Positions 38,393 through 48,677 are shown, numbered from the stretch's first letter. The stretch is 64,000 bases of DNA from Candidatus Sedimenticola sp. (ex Thyasira tokunagai) (GCA_037318855.1 CP134874.1:2356598-2420597); one strand, 5' to 3'. The notes: generated from the sequence alone by a model not told the origin. Program-made: numbers and translations.

Positions 38393-39838
38393 GTGAACAA
38401 TAATCCAGAAAACCAGTCAGTCACCGGTGAAATTCTGGTAGTCGACGACACTGCAGCGAGTCTGAAGATGCTGACAGACATGTTGCGGTCAGAGGGCTAC
38501 CTGGTCCGGCCGGCTAACCATCCCCAGATGGCCCTTGAGTCGGCAATCGATGAGCCACCAGACCTGATTCTACTTGATGTGAGAATGCCGGGAATGGATG
38601 GCTTTGAGGTGTGTCAGCACCTGAAGCAAGAGCCACGAACCGAGTCTGTGCCTGTTCTTTTTGTCAGCGGCCTGGATGATCTTGAAGATCAGATTCAAGG
38701 TTTTAAGGTAGGAGGGGTTGATTTCATAACAAAACCTCTGCGGCAAGAGGAGGTACTTGCAAGGGTAGCCACCCATCTTACGATGAGCCTGAAATCCAAG
38801 GAGCTGGTGTTAGCAAAAGAGAATGCCGAGTCAGCCAATCGGGCCAAGTCGGAATTCCTCGCAAATATCAGTCATGAACTCCGCACACCGATGAATGCAA
38901 TCATCGGCATGACCAACCTGGCATTGGAGTCTGACGTTGACTCTACCCTGCGAAGTTACATGGAGAAATCTCTACGTGCAGCTGAAGATCTTCTTTTTAT
39001 CATCAATGACATGATCGAATACTCTAGCCTCGAATCAGGCGAATTGGCGATAGAGATCTCCGACTTCCGTCTCAATGATGTATTGGCTGGCTTGGCTAAC
39101 AAAATAGGAAAACAGGCTGAAGAGAAGAAGATTTGCTTTGTTGTCAATGTTGAACCGGACGTACCCATATCATTGATTGGTGATGCCACGCGTTTAGGCC
39201 AGGTGCTCAGCAACCTGGGTGACAATGCGGTCAAGTTCACTGATGCAGGAGGCGCTGTTTCTATCACTGTACAGGTAGAGGAGCAAACGGATAGCGAAGC
39301 GACTTTGAACTTTTCGGTAAACGACACCGGTATCGGTATAGCAGAACAGCAACAGACCAGCCTCTTTCAGCGCTTCACTCAGGTCGATGGCTCAAGTACG
39401 AGAAAGTACGGTGGTACAGGCTTGGGGCTCATTATTTCCAAGAAACTGGTTGAGAAGATGGGCGGTGACATCTGGGTGGAAAGCGAAGTTGGTAAGGGTA
39501 GCAAGTTCCATTTCACTGCCCAGCTTGGAAAGCAGAAGATCCAGGAGCCTCATCCCCAGATCACGATCCATGAAAATCGTGATGATGAAGAGACGAAAAC
39601 CTATACAGATTTTGACAAGACTGCTGTGGAACCATTACTGCAACAACTCAATGAGCTTGTTTCGGAGAATAGTTTCAACGCGTTGGATACAGTACAGAAG
39701 CTTGTGTCGCTGATGGATGGGACAAGATTCAATGAGGAGATGGCGCAAATTGCAGAAGCCATAGAGGGATACGACTTTGACAAGGCACTGGAAGCGCTTG
39801 CCGCATTGGCAGTTAAGCTGAAAATAGTATTGAAGTGA
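38393..39838 (+). CDS. Soluble hybrid histidine kinase (REC-HisKA-HATPase) with conserved tail
   Basis: A 481-residue protein opening with a receiver (Asp62 in [10 protein letters not shown]). HisKA ([13 protein letters not shown], His161), HATPase ([27 protein letters not shown]) and a C-terminal helical tail follow. The tail ([20 protein letters not shown]...[11 protein letters not shown]) matches the end of the giant kinase ([20 protein letters not shown]...[11 protein letters not shown]), so both may dock on a common partner. No membrane segment. The start is a GTG at 38393 with weak GAGA upstream; an ATG nearby is not in frame. Same direction as the HD-GYP gene, 57 bases downstream. Confidence 0.88.
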   Translation: MNNNPENQSVTGEILVVDDTAASLKMLTDMLRSEGYLVRPANHPQMALESAIDEPPDLILLDVRMPGMDGFEVCQHLKQEPRTESVPVLFVSGLDDLEDQIQGFKVGGVDFITKPLRQEEVLARVATHLTMSLKSKELVLAKENAESANRAKSEFLANISHELRTPMNAIIGMTNLALESDVDSTLRSYMEKSLRAAEDLLFIINDMIEYSSLESGELAIEISDFRLNDVLAGLANKIGKQAEEKKICFVVNVEPDVPISLIGDATRLGQVLSNLGDNAVKFTDAGGAVSITVQVEEQTDSEATLNFSVNDTGIGIAEQQQTSLFQRFTQVDGSSTRKYGGTGLGLIISKKLVEKMGGDIWVESEVGKGSKFHFTAQLGKQKIQEPHPQITIHENRDDEETKTYTDFDKTAVEPLLQQLNELVSENSFNALDTVQKLVSLMDGTRFNEEMAQIAEAIEGYDFDKALEALAALAVKLKIVLK

Positions 39839-39890
39839 CGAAATGGGGCAGCAAAATAACCAACAGTTGGAGCAGTTCAGGATCTCTGAC

Positions 39891-39989
39891 CAAATGCGTG
39901 AGCAGGTGGAAACCGCTATAGCATTGACCGAAGAAGGATGAACCTTTCTTCAACAGAACCGAAGGTTCAAAGTGAACATCAATGAGGAG
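39891..39989 (+). pseudogene. Relic of a binding-module linker from a multi-module kinase
   Basis: A short frame reads ...ETAIALTEEG, stop, TFLQQNRRFKVNINEE. This matches residues ~578-602 of the giant kinase ([24 protein letters not shown]) at most positions. One stop codon and short flanks show decay. The piece lies directly before the TRAP-type binding protein gene and even supplies the AGGAG ahead of it, so a third multi-module kinase or a rearranged copy once lay here. Confidence 0.7.
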
Positions 39990-39996
39990 TAGTGTG

Positions 39997-40990
39997 ATGA
40001 TATTACGTCCCAAACTGACTGCCCTTGCGGCACTCGCAGTTCTTTCACTCACGATTTCAACCCAAGTCATGGCCGCGACCGTTCTCAACGGTCGGCCTGA
40101 TCGATCCTCCGGGCCACATTGATGTACAGGCTTCCGAGCGTATGGCGCGACGTGTGGCTGAAATGACAGGCGGCGAAATTAAACTGGAAATCTATCCAGC
40201 CGCACAACTCGGCAGGGCCAGCGACATGCTTACTGGTATGAAGCTCGGCAATGTCGATATGTTCGTTGGCGCCACAACATGGCTTGGTGCATTTGATAAG
40301 GATTTCTGGATCTCTGGCACGCTCTATCTATTCAATAACCAGGAACAGGCTCGTGCACTGCATGAGAGTGATACGTTCAGAAAGATGTCCGACAGGCTGG
40401 TTAAGAATCACAGTATTCGTGTCATTACGCAGAATTGGGACCGCGGGCCGCGCAACTTCATTACAACCAGGCCAGTGCGAAGCATTGCAGATTTGGAAAA
40501 GCTAAGGATTCGCGTACCGCCCCAGCAAAGCTGGATTGAAAACTTCAAGTTGGCTGGTGCAGAGGCAACTCCGATTCCGCTCTCGGAAACTTTCACCGCA
40601 TTACAGTGGGGTATTGTGGAATCGACGGAACAGGCTTCCAACTGGCTCTACGGTAATAAATACCACACCATCGCAAAACACCTCACACGGACCCATCACA
40701 ACTACGAGGAGACCGGTGTGATGATCTCGGAGCGTGTTTTCCAGTCCCTGACCGATAAGCAACGTAAAGCGCTGATCAAGGCCGCTACAGGAATTGCTCC
40801 CTGGCATAATGAAGAGGTGGCCAACCAGATTGCTGAAGCCGAAAAAACGATGATCGAAGGGGGGGTGAATATCCATGATGTGGACATCGCCAAGTGGAAA
40901 ACTCACTTCCGGGCTAATTTTGACAAGATTATCGAGATTGTCGGGTATTCGCCTGAACTTACCAACGAGCTGAAGGCTCAGTGGAAGTAA
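39997..40990 (+). CDS. TRAP-type substrate-binding protein (DctP family) with apparent frameshift
   Basis: Periplasmic binding protein of the DctP/TRAP family, about 330 residues if restored. The ATG at 39997 has AGGAG seven bases upstream and encodes a good signal peptide (MILRPKLTALAALAVLSLTI...AATVL). The mature part (TVGLIDPPGHIDVQASERM onward) is one base out of frame, so one extra base lies near 40086-40089. The rest is intact: GGEIKLEIYPAAQLG, the family's arginine near RIRVPP, WGIVESTEQ, and ends normally. Without correction the exported protein cannot be made; a sequencing error or a recent mutation are both possible. No DctQ/DctM permease is nearby, so a sensing partner role is more likely than transport. 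Confidence 0.82.
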
Positions 40991-41078
40991 GATCAAGATA
41001 CGACGGTGATGACAAGTCATTATATTGCGTGCGTGGCAATATTTTAATTAGAACACTTTGCAGATAGACAAGAGTCTC

Positions 41079-42080
41079 ATGAAAAAACAATTAACATTAG
41101 GCTTTATCATCGTTTTCGGGCTGGTTGTCGCAAGCATCCAGTTTCGTTCCGATCAGCCACCAGCACTCCCGGTACAACAGATCGACGAACTGACTGTTGC
41201 GGCATATAAAGGGGATTTTTCAGCGCTTATCTGGATTGCGGAAGCAAAGGGATTATTCAGGAAAAATGGTCTGCGAGTGACCATAGAGGAGTTCGACTCG
41301 GGCGTTCTCCCGGTGCGCAGAATGCTCGAAGGAAAGGCTCACGTGGCAACCAGCGGTGAGTTTGTAATCGTCAGTCATCTAGCACGTAGTAACGATTTAC
41401 GAGTGCTGGGAAGCATTGTCCGGGCGGATGCCATCGAGGTGATTGCCAAAAAAGATGCAGGCATATCGCAGCCGGCGGATTTACAAGGCAAGCGAGTGGC
41501 ATTGAAAAAAGGCAGTCAGGCGGAATTTGTTCTGGATGATTTTCTGTTGGACTACGGGCTTCAAAATGATGATGCCGAGATTATCGACCTCAATCCAATG
41601 GAAATGGAAGCGGCACTGCTGGGTGATAAAGTGGATGCTGTTGTTGTGTGGAATCCGTTCACCCATCAGCTGAAAAAAGTCCTTGGAGAGAATGCGATGG
41701 CATGGAATCCACATGACCTGCCTTTTTTCTTCAATATCACCACCACCAGTAAAACACTGACCCAGCGGAAGGGAGAGCTGAAGAAATTTATGGCCGCAAT
41801 GCTCGAAGCAGCTAGGTTTGCGAAGGAAAATGATGAGCAGGCGCGAATTATTGTACGCGATCGTTTGGGTTACCAGGAAGAGTACAGTGTGAGCTCCTGG
41901 CATGCGATCAAACTGGAACTATCACTGTCTCAAGCATTGAAGCTGGCAATGGAAAACGAGGCACGCTGGATGGTTGACAAGGGGAAGATACGCCCCGAAA
42001 TATTGTCCGATTTATCGAGTTACTTCGCTTTCTCTGTCATGGAATCCGTTCATCCAAAAGGGATCTCAATGAGACGTTGA
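41079..42080 (+). CDS. Stand-alone NMT1/TauA-like periplasmic binding protein
   Basis: A 333-residue ABC-type binding protein of the NMT1/SsuA/TauA group. The N-terminal hydrophobic segment (~3-24) is a signal peptide or anchor. The mature protein begins LTVAAYKGDFSALIWIAEAKGLFRKNGLRV, typical of the family, and the second lobe holds VVVWNPFTHQL. I place the start at ATG 41079 because it opens a clean signal peptide and AAGAG precedes it; a TTG at 41058 is in frame. There is no permease or ATPase gene nearby. It lies between a TRAP-type binding protein and a kinase with fused binding modules, which suggests it presents ligand to a sensor. Confidence 0.87.
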   Translation: MKKQLTLGFIIVFGLVVASIQFRSDQPPALPVQQIDELTVAAYKGDFSALIWIAEAKGLFRKNGLRVTIEEFDSGVLPVRRMLEGKAHVATSGEFVIVSHLARSNDLRVLGSIVRADAIEVIAKKDAGISQPADLQGKRVALKKGSQAEFVLDDFLLDYGLQNDDAEIIDLNPMEMEAALLGDKVDAVVVWNPFTHQLKKVLGENAMAWNPHDLPFFFNITTTSKTLTQRKGELKKFMAAMLEAARFAKENDEQARIIVRDRLGYQEEYSVSSWHAIKLELSLSQALKLAMENEARWMVDKGKIRPEILSDLSSYFAFSVMESVHPKGISMRR

Positions 42081-42131
42081 ATATATCTTGGCGTTGCACA
42101 GACATAAGGTATTAATACACGAGTTGACTAA

Positions 42132-45100
42132 ATGAATAAATTGGCACTTCAGTTAATTATTCTTGTCGCTCTGATTCTGTCAGGGCTTTCAACGGCAATG
42201 GCTCAGGCTGAACAAGCTGAGAAAACCCACTTTACAATTACCCAGGTAGCGTCAGGCCCTTTGATGGATGAAGCGATAAGCATGCTGGAAGCAGCTTATT
42301 CGAAATTAGGCTACACAATCGAGTTTGAATTCCTACAGAGTGAACTCGCACTTCAAAAAAGTAACGAAGGACTCGCAGATGGTGAAGTGGTACGGGTTGC
42401 TGGTATTGAAATGAATTACCCAAACCTCGTTCCGGTACCTGTACCTTACCTGGTGGCTGAAAATGTTCTATTCGCCACTGAAGATTGGGACAAGGAGGTA
42501 AAGGAGTGGGATGATTTAATACCCATTGTTGAAGATCAATCGGTTATCGGCGTACGAGCCGGCCTGAAAAAAGCTGAACAGCAACTGAATTCACAGAATA
42601 TTCCTTACACGGGAACCCAAACAACTGAAGAAGCAATGGAAATGCTTTCGAATGGTCGGCTCAAGCTGGTATATGAGGAGCGTAGAACAGGCTTGGCAAT
42701 AATAGAAAATCTTGGTCTAAAAAATGTAAAAGTCCTTGAGCCGCCTTTAGATAGTGTTGCGCTGTATCACTATGTGCATAAAAGTAATGGTTTTCTTGTT
42801 CCAAAGTTAGAACAAGCATTTAGAGAAATAATACGCGGAAAACCGGTTAAGAATAAAGGGATTGAACTCACTAAAGAAGAGAAGGCCTGGCTTGATGCTA
42901 ACCATACTGTCCGGGTGCGTGTAACTCACTGGCCTCCCTATACGTTTAACTCTCCTGAAGTAGAAGGTGTGTCGATAGATTATTGGGAGCAGTTTGCTGA
43001 ACTATTTGGAATAGATAGCGAGTACTGGATAACTGACATGCCCTTCGCAGAGTCTTTCAAAGACCTCACTGGAGAAAATGAATACTATGACCTGCATCTC
43101 ACACTAAAAAGAACACCGGATCGTCTAAAGAAACTGGCGATGACAAAGCATTATTTTTCGGCACCATGGGTGATCATTGCAGCAAAAGACAGGGAAGATA
43201 TAAGCACAATAGAAGACTTGAACGGCAAGCTTGTTGCGATCGAAAGGGGATATGCCCTTGTAGACTTGATAGAGGATAACTTTCCAAACATCAAATTAAA
43301 ATTCTATGGAACAACCGAAGAGGCAATAGATTCGGTGGCTGTGAATGAGACAGCTGCGTACATGGGTAACATTGCCAGGTCTCTTTACCACATTAATCAA
43401 AACAGCTTAATCAACCTGCAGGTCGTTGGCAGAACACCTTTTGGTCGTCATCAGCAGGCTATAGCCGTGCGCAAAGACTGGGCGCCATTGGCAACGTTGT
43501 TTGATAAATGGTTAAAGACATTATCTTCTGCCGAGAGAAATGCCATCTTAGACAAGTGGGTAGCGGGTTATGAAGGGCCGAAATCAAAACTGGAAAAGAA
43601 GATCGCCCTTAACGAAGAAGAACAGGCCTGGCTTAAAGAGCACCCGAAAATCCGCGTCCATAACGAAACCGAATGGCCCCCTTTCAATTTTGCTGAGAAT
43701 GGAAAACCAAGGGGTTTTTCCATCGACTTCATGAATCTGGTGGCAAAGAAGACCGGTCTTAAGTTGGATTATGTCACGGGCCCATCCTGGAACGAATTCC
43801 TGGAGATGATGAAACGCGGTGACCTGGATGTGATGCTGAATATCGTGAAGACACCGGAGCGGTTAAAGTATCTCCTTTATACCCCTTCATATGCAGACAA
43901 TCCCAATGTAATCCTAAGCAAGAATGACAAACCTTATGAAAGTATTGAATCCCTTTTTGGAAAAACTGTAGCTACCCCAAAAGGATTCTTCACCGAGGAG
44001 ATCCTCAAACGTGAGTATCCACAAATAACAGTATTGTCTCTCAAGAACATGCTGGAAAGCATGAAAGCGGTATCTTTTGGACAGGCTGACGCTGCCCTTG
44101 GCGAGTTGGCGGTCTTTAACCATCTCCTGAATCAACACATGATGACCGATATGTCTGTTTCCGGTGAAGCAGACTTGGGAGATCCGGAGTTGAGTCTGCT
44201 TCATATTGCCACACGCAAGGAGCATCCTGTATTAGCTTCCATCCTCACTAAGGGTGTAGAAGCTGTTACTCAGGAAGAAAGAAATGCTTTACTGGCTAAA
44301 TGGTTGATGGTGGAAAAAGAAACAACAATCCTTAATATAACGGCAGAGGAGCGCGCATGGATCAAAGGCCATCCCGTCATAAAAGTCAGCAACGAAATGG
44401 ATTGGCGGCCATTTGATTTTAATGAAGATGGCGCACCTTCCGGGTATTCCATCGATCTGATTAAACTGCTCGCAAAGCGAATTGGTATTCAACTGGAGTT
44501 TGTTCATGGACCTACCTGGGAAGAATTTCTTGAGTCCCTGAAAGAAAAGAAAATAGATGTCGTACATTCAGCCATAAAAACTGAAGATAGAGAAAAGTAC
44601 AGCCTGTTCACCGATCCCTACATGCAGACAATCAGCCGGTTCATTGTCCATAAAGACTCACCTGAAATAAGAGAACTCTCTGATCTCAAGGGGAAGATAT
44701 TTGCAGCACCAAAGGGCTGGGCCTCCCTTGAATATCTGAAGAAGAACCGTCCGGACATCAAGCTGCTTGAGACAGACTCAGTTTATGATGCATTCAATGC
44801 CGTCATGCTCGGCAAGGCCGACGCCACCGCTGAAAGAGACAAGGTCGCTAAACATTATATTTCATATTACGGTCTCTCGGATCTTAAGGTTTCCAGTTGG
44901 TTCAGAGAATTCGATCAGAACAAAGCCACCGGTCTTCATGCCATGGTGCGAGACAACTGGCCTATTCTTAAAGATCTGCTCGACAAAGCGCTGGCCAGCC
45001 TGACGATCGAGGAAAAACTGGCACTCGAAAGCCGGTGGTTTGGCGAAGCACCGGTAGTCGATGAAGATGCGCAAATCTTTTCTCAAGACATTGTCTTCAA

Positions 45101-47897
45101 TCAAGCTGCATTGCTCATTAAGTGGGTCGCGATCTCTTTTGCTATCCTCGTGCTGCTTATGGTCGTCTACTGGTTTGCAAAAGGACGACCTACACAGTTC
45201 AGCATACGCTTAACCCTCCTGTTCATATCGACTATTTTCGCCGGCCTGATCGTGGCGATCGGTTTGCTGGTCTTGATGTTGTTAAGGGGCGAGCAGCGAC
45301 AGGAGGAGATAGAAAACAATCGGTATGAATCGATTCAGCTGGCATACGAACTCAAGCAGTCATCTGACGACCTGACACGCTTTGCCAGAACCTACGTGGT
45401 TACGGGCGATCCAAAATATGCGGAATATTTTCAAGCCATCATCGATATCCGGGATGGCAAGCAGGCTCACCCAAAAAATTATTCTCATATTTACTGGGAC
45501 CAGGTGTCAGCCGGTTTGGTAGAACACAATGCAGAGGGAGAAACCTACAGTCTCGAACAACGAATGGTAGAACTGGGCATGTCTGACGAAGAGATAGGCA
45601 TGCTCAGGCAATCCAAGTATGCATCTGATGAATTGATTAATCTCGAAGATGTGGCCATGAATATGGTTCGGGGTGTCTATTACAAAGATGATGAAGACAG
45701 GTTCACGGTTAAAACCAAGCCGAATATGGCACTGGCAAGAGCGCTTCTACATGGCGAGAAATATCATGCCGCCAAAGCCAACATCATGAGGCCTATCAAT
45801 GAAGTCTTTGTGTTGCTGAAAAAGAGGACAGAAAAAGAACTGGAAACCGAGCGTGCCAATAACAAGGCTATTCTGCTCGTTATCGCAGGGTTGATTGTTG
45901 TAATCATCGTTTTTTCTGCCTACACCTACATGCTCTTCCGAAGGAGAATGGTCAAGCCCCTCGAAATCTTGAAAGGGGGTGCGCTCAGGATTGAAGGTGG
46001 TGATTACTTGCATCAGATTACCCTTGATTCACAAGATGAAATGGGTGACCTGGGCAGGGCGTTTAATGCGATGGCGCATAGTGTTCATGATCGCAACCAG
46101 CGCCTGGAGTATGTGTTCGCCGCAACCAAAGAGGGCATCTGGGATTGGGATATTCCGACGGATCAGGCCCTTTTCAGCCCCCAGTATTTTCATATGCTTG
46201 GCTACATGCAGGATGACTTTCCGGAGAAAACCGCTAAAAAGGTTTGGGTTGAGCTCCTGCATCCTGATGATAAAGAGCGGGCAGTATCGGAGGTCGGCCA
46301 GTATATCGATTCTGGTGAAAGCTTCGCGATAGAGTTCCGCATGCGCTGCAAGGATGGCAGCTACAAGTGGATTCTCTCCAGGGCGAAGGTGGTGGCCCAT
46401 GATGCCAATGGCAATGCCATTCGAATGATTGGCTCACACTCGGACATCACCGAGCGAAAGAAGGCGGAAGAGGAGATACAAGCGGCGAAGGATCACGCGG
46501 AAGCCGCCAACCGATCCAAGAGCGCCTTCCTGGCCAACATGAGTCACGAATTGCGCACACCACTAAACGCAGTGCTCGGTTTTTCCCAACTGATGCATTC
46601 CGATAAGACCCTGACTACCGAACAAAGGACCAACCTCGACATCATCAACAATTCGGGACAACATCTGCTGCAGCTGATCGACGATGTGCTCGACATGTCC
46701 AAGATCGAAGCGGGCAAGATTGTGCTCATGGCCGAGGATATTGATCTCGGTGAACTGATACGTGACGTGAACGACATGCTGCAGGTCAGGGCGGAGCAGA
46801 AGGGACTGCAACTGATTCTGGATCAAAGTTCTGACTTTCCCAGCTTCGCCCGTGCCGACGGTCCCAAGATCCGCCAGATCCTAATCAACCTGCTCAGCAA
46901 CGCCATCAAATTTACCGATAGAGGCAGCGTGACTTTGCGTCTGAGCGCAGAGGACTACGGGCCAGACAGAATTACCCTCTATGGCGAAGTAGAGGATACC
47001 GGCCGAGGCATTGTCCCCGAGGATATAGAACGTATCTTCCAGCCCTTCGAGCAGTTGGCTGCAGCAGTGGAGCAGAAGGGTACCGGCCTCGGCTTGTCAC
47101 TCACTCGACAGTTTATCGAAATGATGGAAGGTGAGATCTCTGCAACGAGTGAGCCAGGCAAGGGGTCGATATTTCGCTTCCATATCCAGGTCGAACCGGG
47201 TAAGCCTGAATTGGTGAGTAAGGCGAAGAAAGAGATAGCGCACAGGGTTATCGGGCTGCGCGAGCCTAGCCAGGAGTGGCGTATCCTCATCGCCGAGGAT
47301 GATCCGGTAAACCAACTTCTGCTCCAACAACTGCTGAAGCAGGTTGGTTTTAAGGTGCGAGTCGCGAATAACGGGGAGAGGGCGGTGGAAATTTTCCAGG
47401 AGTGGAATCCACACTTCATCTGGATGGACCGTCGCATGCCGCGCATGGACGGGCTTGCAGCAACCCGGCACATCCGTGAACTTCCAGGCGGCAAGGATGT
47501 GAAGGTTGCTTTCCTTACCGCCAGTGTGTTCAAGGATCAGGAGACCGAAGTGATGGCAGCAGGCGGTGATGATTTCCTCAGGAAACCATTCATCCCGGAA
47601 GATCTGTACAACTGCATGGCCCGGCACCTGGGCCTGCAGTACCTCTACGAGGAGGAAGAGGCCCGCGCCATTTCACCTGAGCCTGTAGATATTGCATCGA
47701 TAGGCCCCGAGAGGATTGTCGCTCTGCCAGCGGAGGTTCGAGAAGCGCTGGGGAAGGCAGCCACTCGCCTGGATATCGACCAGGCTGGTGCCGTGGTGAA
47801 ACAGGTCGAAGAGGTGGACCCTGAATTGGCTGCAGCTTTGAGCCAACTGGTGGATCAGTTGGATTTCTACGCTATCAAAAAACTGTTAAACCAGTAA
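42132..47897 (+). CDS. Large hybrid histidine kinase with four periplasmic binding modules
   Basis: A 1921-residue sensor related to the 2887-residue one. A signal segment (1-25) is followed by four binding modules: ~30-245, then SBP_bac_3 modules from ~246, ~493 and ~736, each introduced by an LTxEExAWL-type linker and with WPPY/WPPF/WRPF motifs. Membrane helices lie near 994, 1027 and 1246, with an all-helical sensor between the last two. Inside follow HAMP (~1271-1320), PAS (~1326-1450), HisKA (MSHELRTPLNAVLGF, ~1470), HATPase (~1560-1700), a receiver with a phospho-acceptor in WMDRRMPRMDG (~1762) and a helical tail (~1850-1921). Unlike the giant kinase it has HAMP and one receiver. Start ATG 42132, 51 bases after the lone binding protein. 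Confidence 0.93.
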   Translation: MNKLALQLIILVALILSGLSTAMAQAEQAEKTHFTITQVASGPLMDEAISMLEAAYSKLGYTIEFEFLQSELALQKSNEGLADGEVVRVAGIEMNYPNLVPVPVPYLVAENVLFATEDWDKEVKEWDDLIPIVEDQSVIGVRAGLKKAEQQLNSQNIPYTGTQTTEEAMEMLSNGRLKLVYEERRTGLAIIENLGLKNVKVLEPPLDSVALYHYVHKSNGFLVPKLEQAFREIIRGKPVKNKGIELTKEEKAWLDANHTVRVRVTHWPPYTFNSPEVEGVSIDYWEQFAELFGIDSEYWITDMPFAESFKDLTGENEYYDLHLTLKRTPDRLKKLAMTKHYFSAPWVIIAAKDREDISTIEDLNGKLVAIERGYALVDLIEDNFPNIKLKFYGTTEEAIDSVAVNETAAYMGNIARSLYHINQNSLINLQVVGRTPFGRHQQAIAVRKDWAPLATLFDKWLKTLSSAERNAILDKWVAGYEGPKSKLEKKIALNEEEQAWLKEHPKIRVHNETEWPPFNFAENGKPRGFSIDFMNLVAKKTGLKLDYVTGPSWNEFLEMMKRGDLDVMLNIVKTPERLKYLLYTPSYADNPNVILSKNDKPYESIESLFGKTVATPKGFFTEEILKREYPQITVLSLKNMLESMKAVSFGQADAALGELAVFNHLLNQHMMTDMSVSGEADLGDPELSLLHIATRKEHPVLASILTKGVEAVTQEERNALLAKWLMVEKETTILNITAEERAWIKGHPVIKVSNEMDWRPFDFNEDGAPSGYSIDLIKLLAKRIGIQLEFVHGPTWEEFLESLKEKKIDVVHSAIKTEDREKYSLFTDPYMQTISRFIVHKDSPEIRELSDLKGKIFAAPKGWASLEYLKKNRPDIKLLETDSVYDAFNAVMLGKADATAERDKVAKHYISYYGLSDLKVSSWFREFDQNKATGLHAMVRDNWPILKDLLDKALASLTIEEKLALESRWFGEAPVVDEDAQIFSQDIVFNQAALLIKWVAISFAILVLLMVVYWFAKGRPTQFSIRLTLLFISTIFAGLIVAIGLLVLMLLRGEQRQEEIENNRYESIQLAYELKQSSDDLTRFARTYVVTGDPKYAEYFQAIIDIRDGKQAHPKNYSHIYWDQVSAGLVEHNAEGETYSLEQRMVELGMSDEEIGMLRQSKYASDELINLEDVAMNMVRGVYYKDDEDRFTVKTKPNMALARALLHGEKYHAAKANIMRPINEVFVLLKKRTEKELETERANNKAILLVIAGLIVVIIVFSAYTYMLFRRRMVKPLEILKGGALRIEGGDYLHQITLDSQDEMGDLGRAFNAMAHSVHDRNQRLEYVFAATKEGIWDWDIPTDQALFSPQYFHMLGYMQDDFPEKTAKKVWVELLHPDDKERAVSEVGQYIDSGESFAIEFRMRCKDGSYKWILSRAKVVAHDANGNAIRMIGSHSDITERKKAEEEIQAAKDHAEAANRSKSAFLANMSHELRTPLNAVLGFSQLMHSDKTLTTEQRTNLDIINNSGQHLLQLIDDVLDMSKIEAGKIVLMAEDIDLGELIRDVNDMLQVRAEQKGLQLILDQSSDFPSFARADGPKIRQILINLLSNAIKFTDRGSVTLRLSAEDYGPDRITLYGEVEDTGRGIVPEDIERIFQPFEQLAAAVEQKGTGLGLSLTRQFIEMMEGEISATSEPGKGSIFRFHIQVEPGKPELVSKAKKEIAHRVIGLREPSQEWRILIAEDDPVNQLLLQQLLKQVGFKVRVANNGERAVEIFQEWNPHFIWMDRRMPRMDGLAATRHIRELPGGKDVKVAFLTASVFKDQETEVMAAGGDDFLRKPFIPEDLYNCMARHLGLQYLYEEEEARAISPEPVDIASIGPERIVALPAEVREALGKAATRLDIDQAGAVVKQVEEVDPELAAALSQLVDQLDFYAIKKLLNQ

Positions 47898-48147
47898 CTA
47901 TAAAAGACCAGCTTAGCTCGAATACATAAATCAACTCAGAGGGTAGGAATATCTGTTTTCTGAAGAAAATACCTCACAAGCCCAACAGTACCAGTGACAT
48001 TGACTTCTGTCTGTCGGTATTTCTCAGAAGATTAGAGGGGCTTTGCTTTAAGGGGTTTTTCTGATAGAAGTTTGGTGGTGGTCATATAGGTGGGTGGCGT
48101 ATAGTCCCAATAGACAAATGCTCGGATACAGGAATAACGGAGGAATT

Positions 48148-48642
48148 ATGAGAAGGATGGCATTTATATTGTGTGGCGCTATGGTGTTCACTATAGCGTC
48201 GGCGCAAGCTGGCAACATCAAGAAGTGGACTGATGCAGATGGAAATGTGCATTTTGGAGATGCGCCGGTGGGGGGAACCAATACCGAAGAAGTTAAGGTT
48301 AAGGTGATTGAGTCTAATCCAAGCAACTCTCGCGGCATGCTGTCTGGTTCTTCTGTAACCCCAAGACGTGGCGTGAGTAGATTTAACACATCGCGTAGCG
48401 GTTCGCTAGATGATCAAGGGAGAGACTACGCGGATCGGTTAAGGTACAGAAATGCTGACGCAAAAGGGAAAGTCATAAAGGGCATGACGGCAAAAGAGGC
48501 AGAGAGGGCAATGGGGGCGCCGGACAGAGTAAACCGAAGCAGCGGGAGCGGTGGCACCAGAGAGCAGTGGGTGTATGAGCGTAAAGATGGCGGTCGTGAT
48601 TATATCCACCTGAATGATGGAGTGGTCGGAGGTAGGAATTAA
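48148..48642 (+). CDS. Secreted DUF4124 protein with SmpA/BamE-like C-terminus
   Basis: A 164-residue exported protein. GGAGG lies four bases before the ATG at 48148; an in-frame ATG 18 codons earlier has no such site and would spoil the signal peptide (MRRMAFILCGAMVFTIASAQA). The mature N-terminus is a DUF4124 domain (KKWTDADGNVHFGDAP). After a Ser/Arg-rich linker the end resembles the SmpA/OmlA fold (GKVIKGMTAKEAERAMGAPD...EQWVYE). The function is unknown; envelope location is likely. A terminator follows. Confidence 0.82.
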   Translation: MRRMAFILCGAMVFTIASAQAGNIKKWTDADGNVHFGDAPVGGTNTEEVKVKVIESNPSNSRGMLSGSSVTPRRGVSRFNTSRSGSLDDQGRDYADRLRYRNADAKGKVIKGMTAKEAERAMGAPDRVNRSSGSGGTREQWVYERKDGGRDYIHLNDGVVGGRN

Positions 48643-48677
48643 GTAATTATTCGCATGTAGAATAACCCGTCACACAG

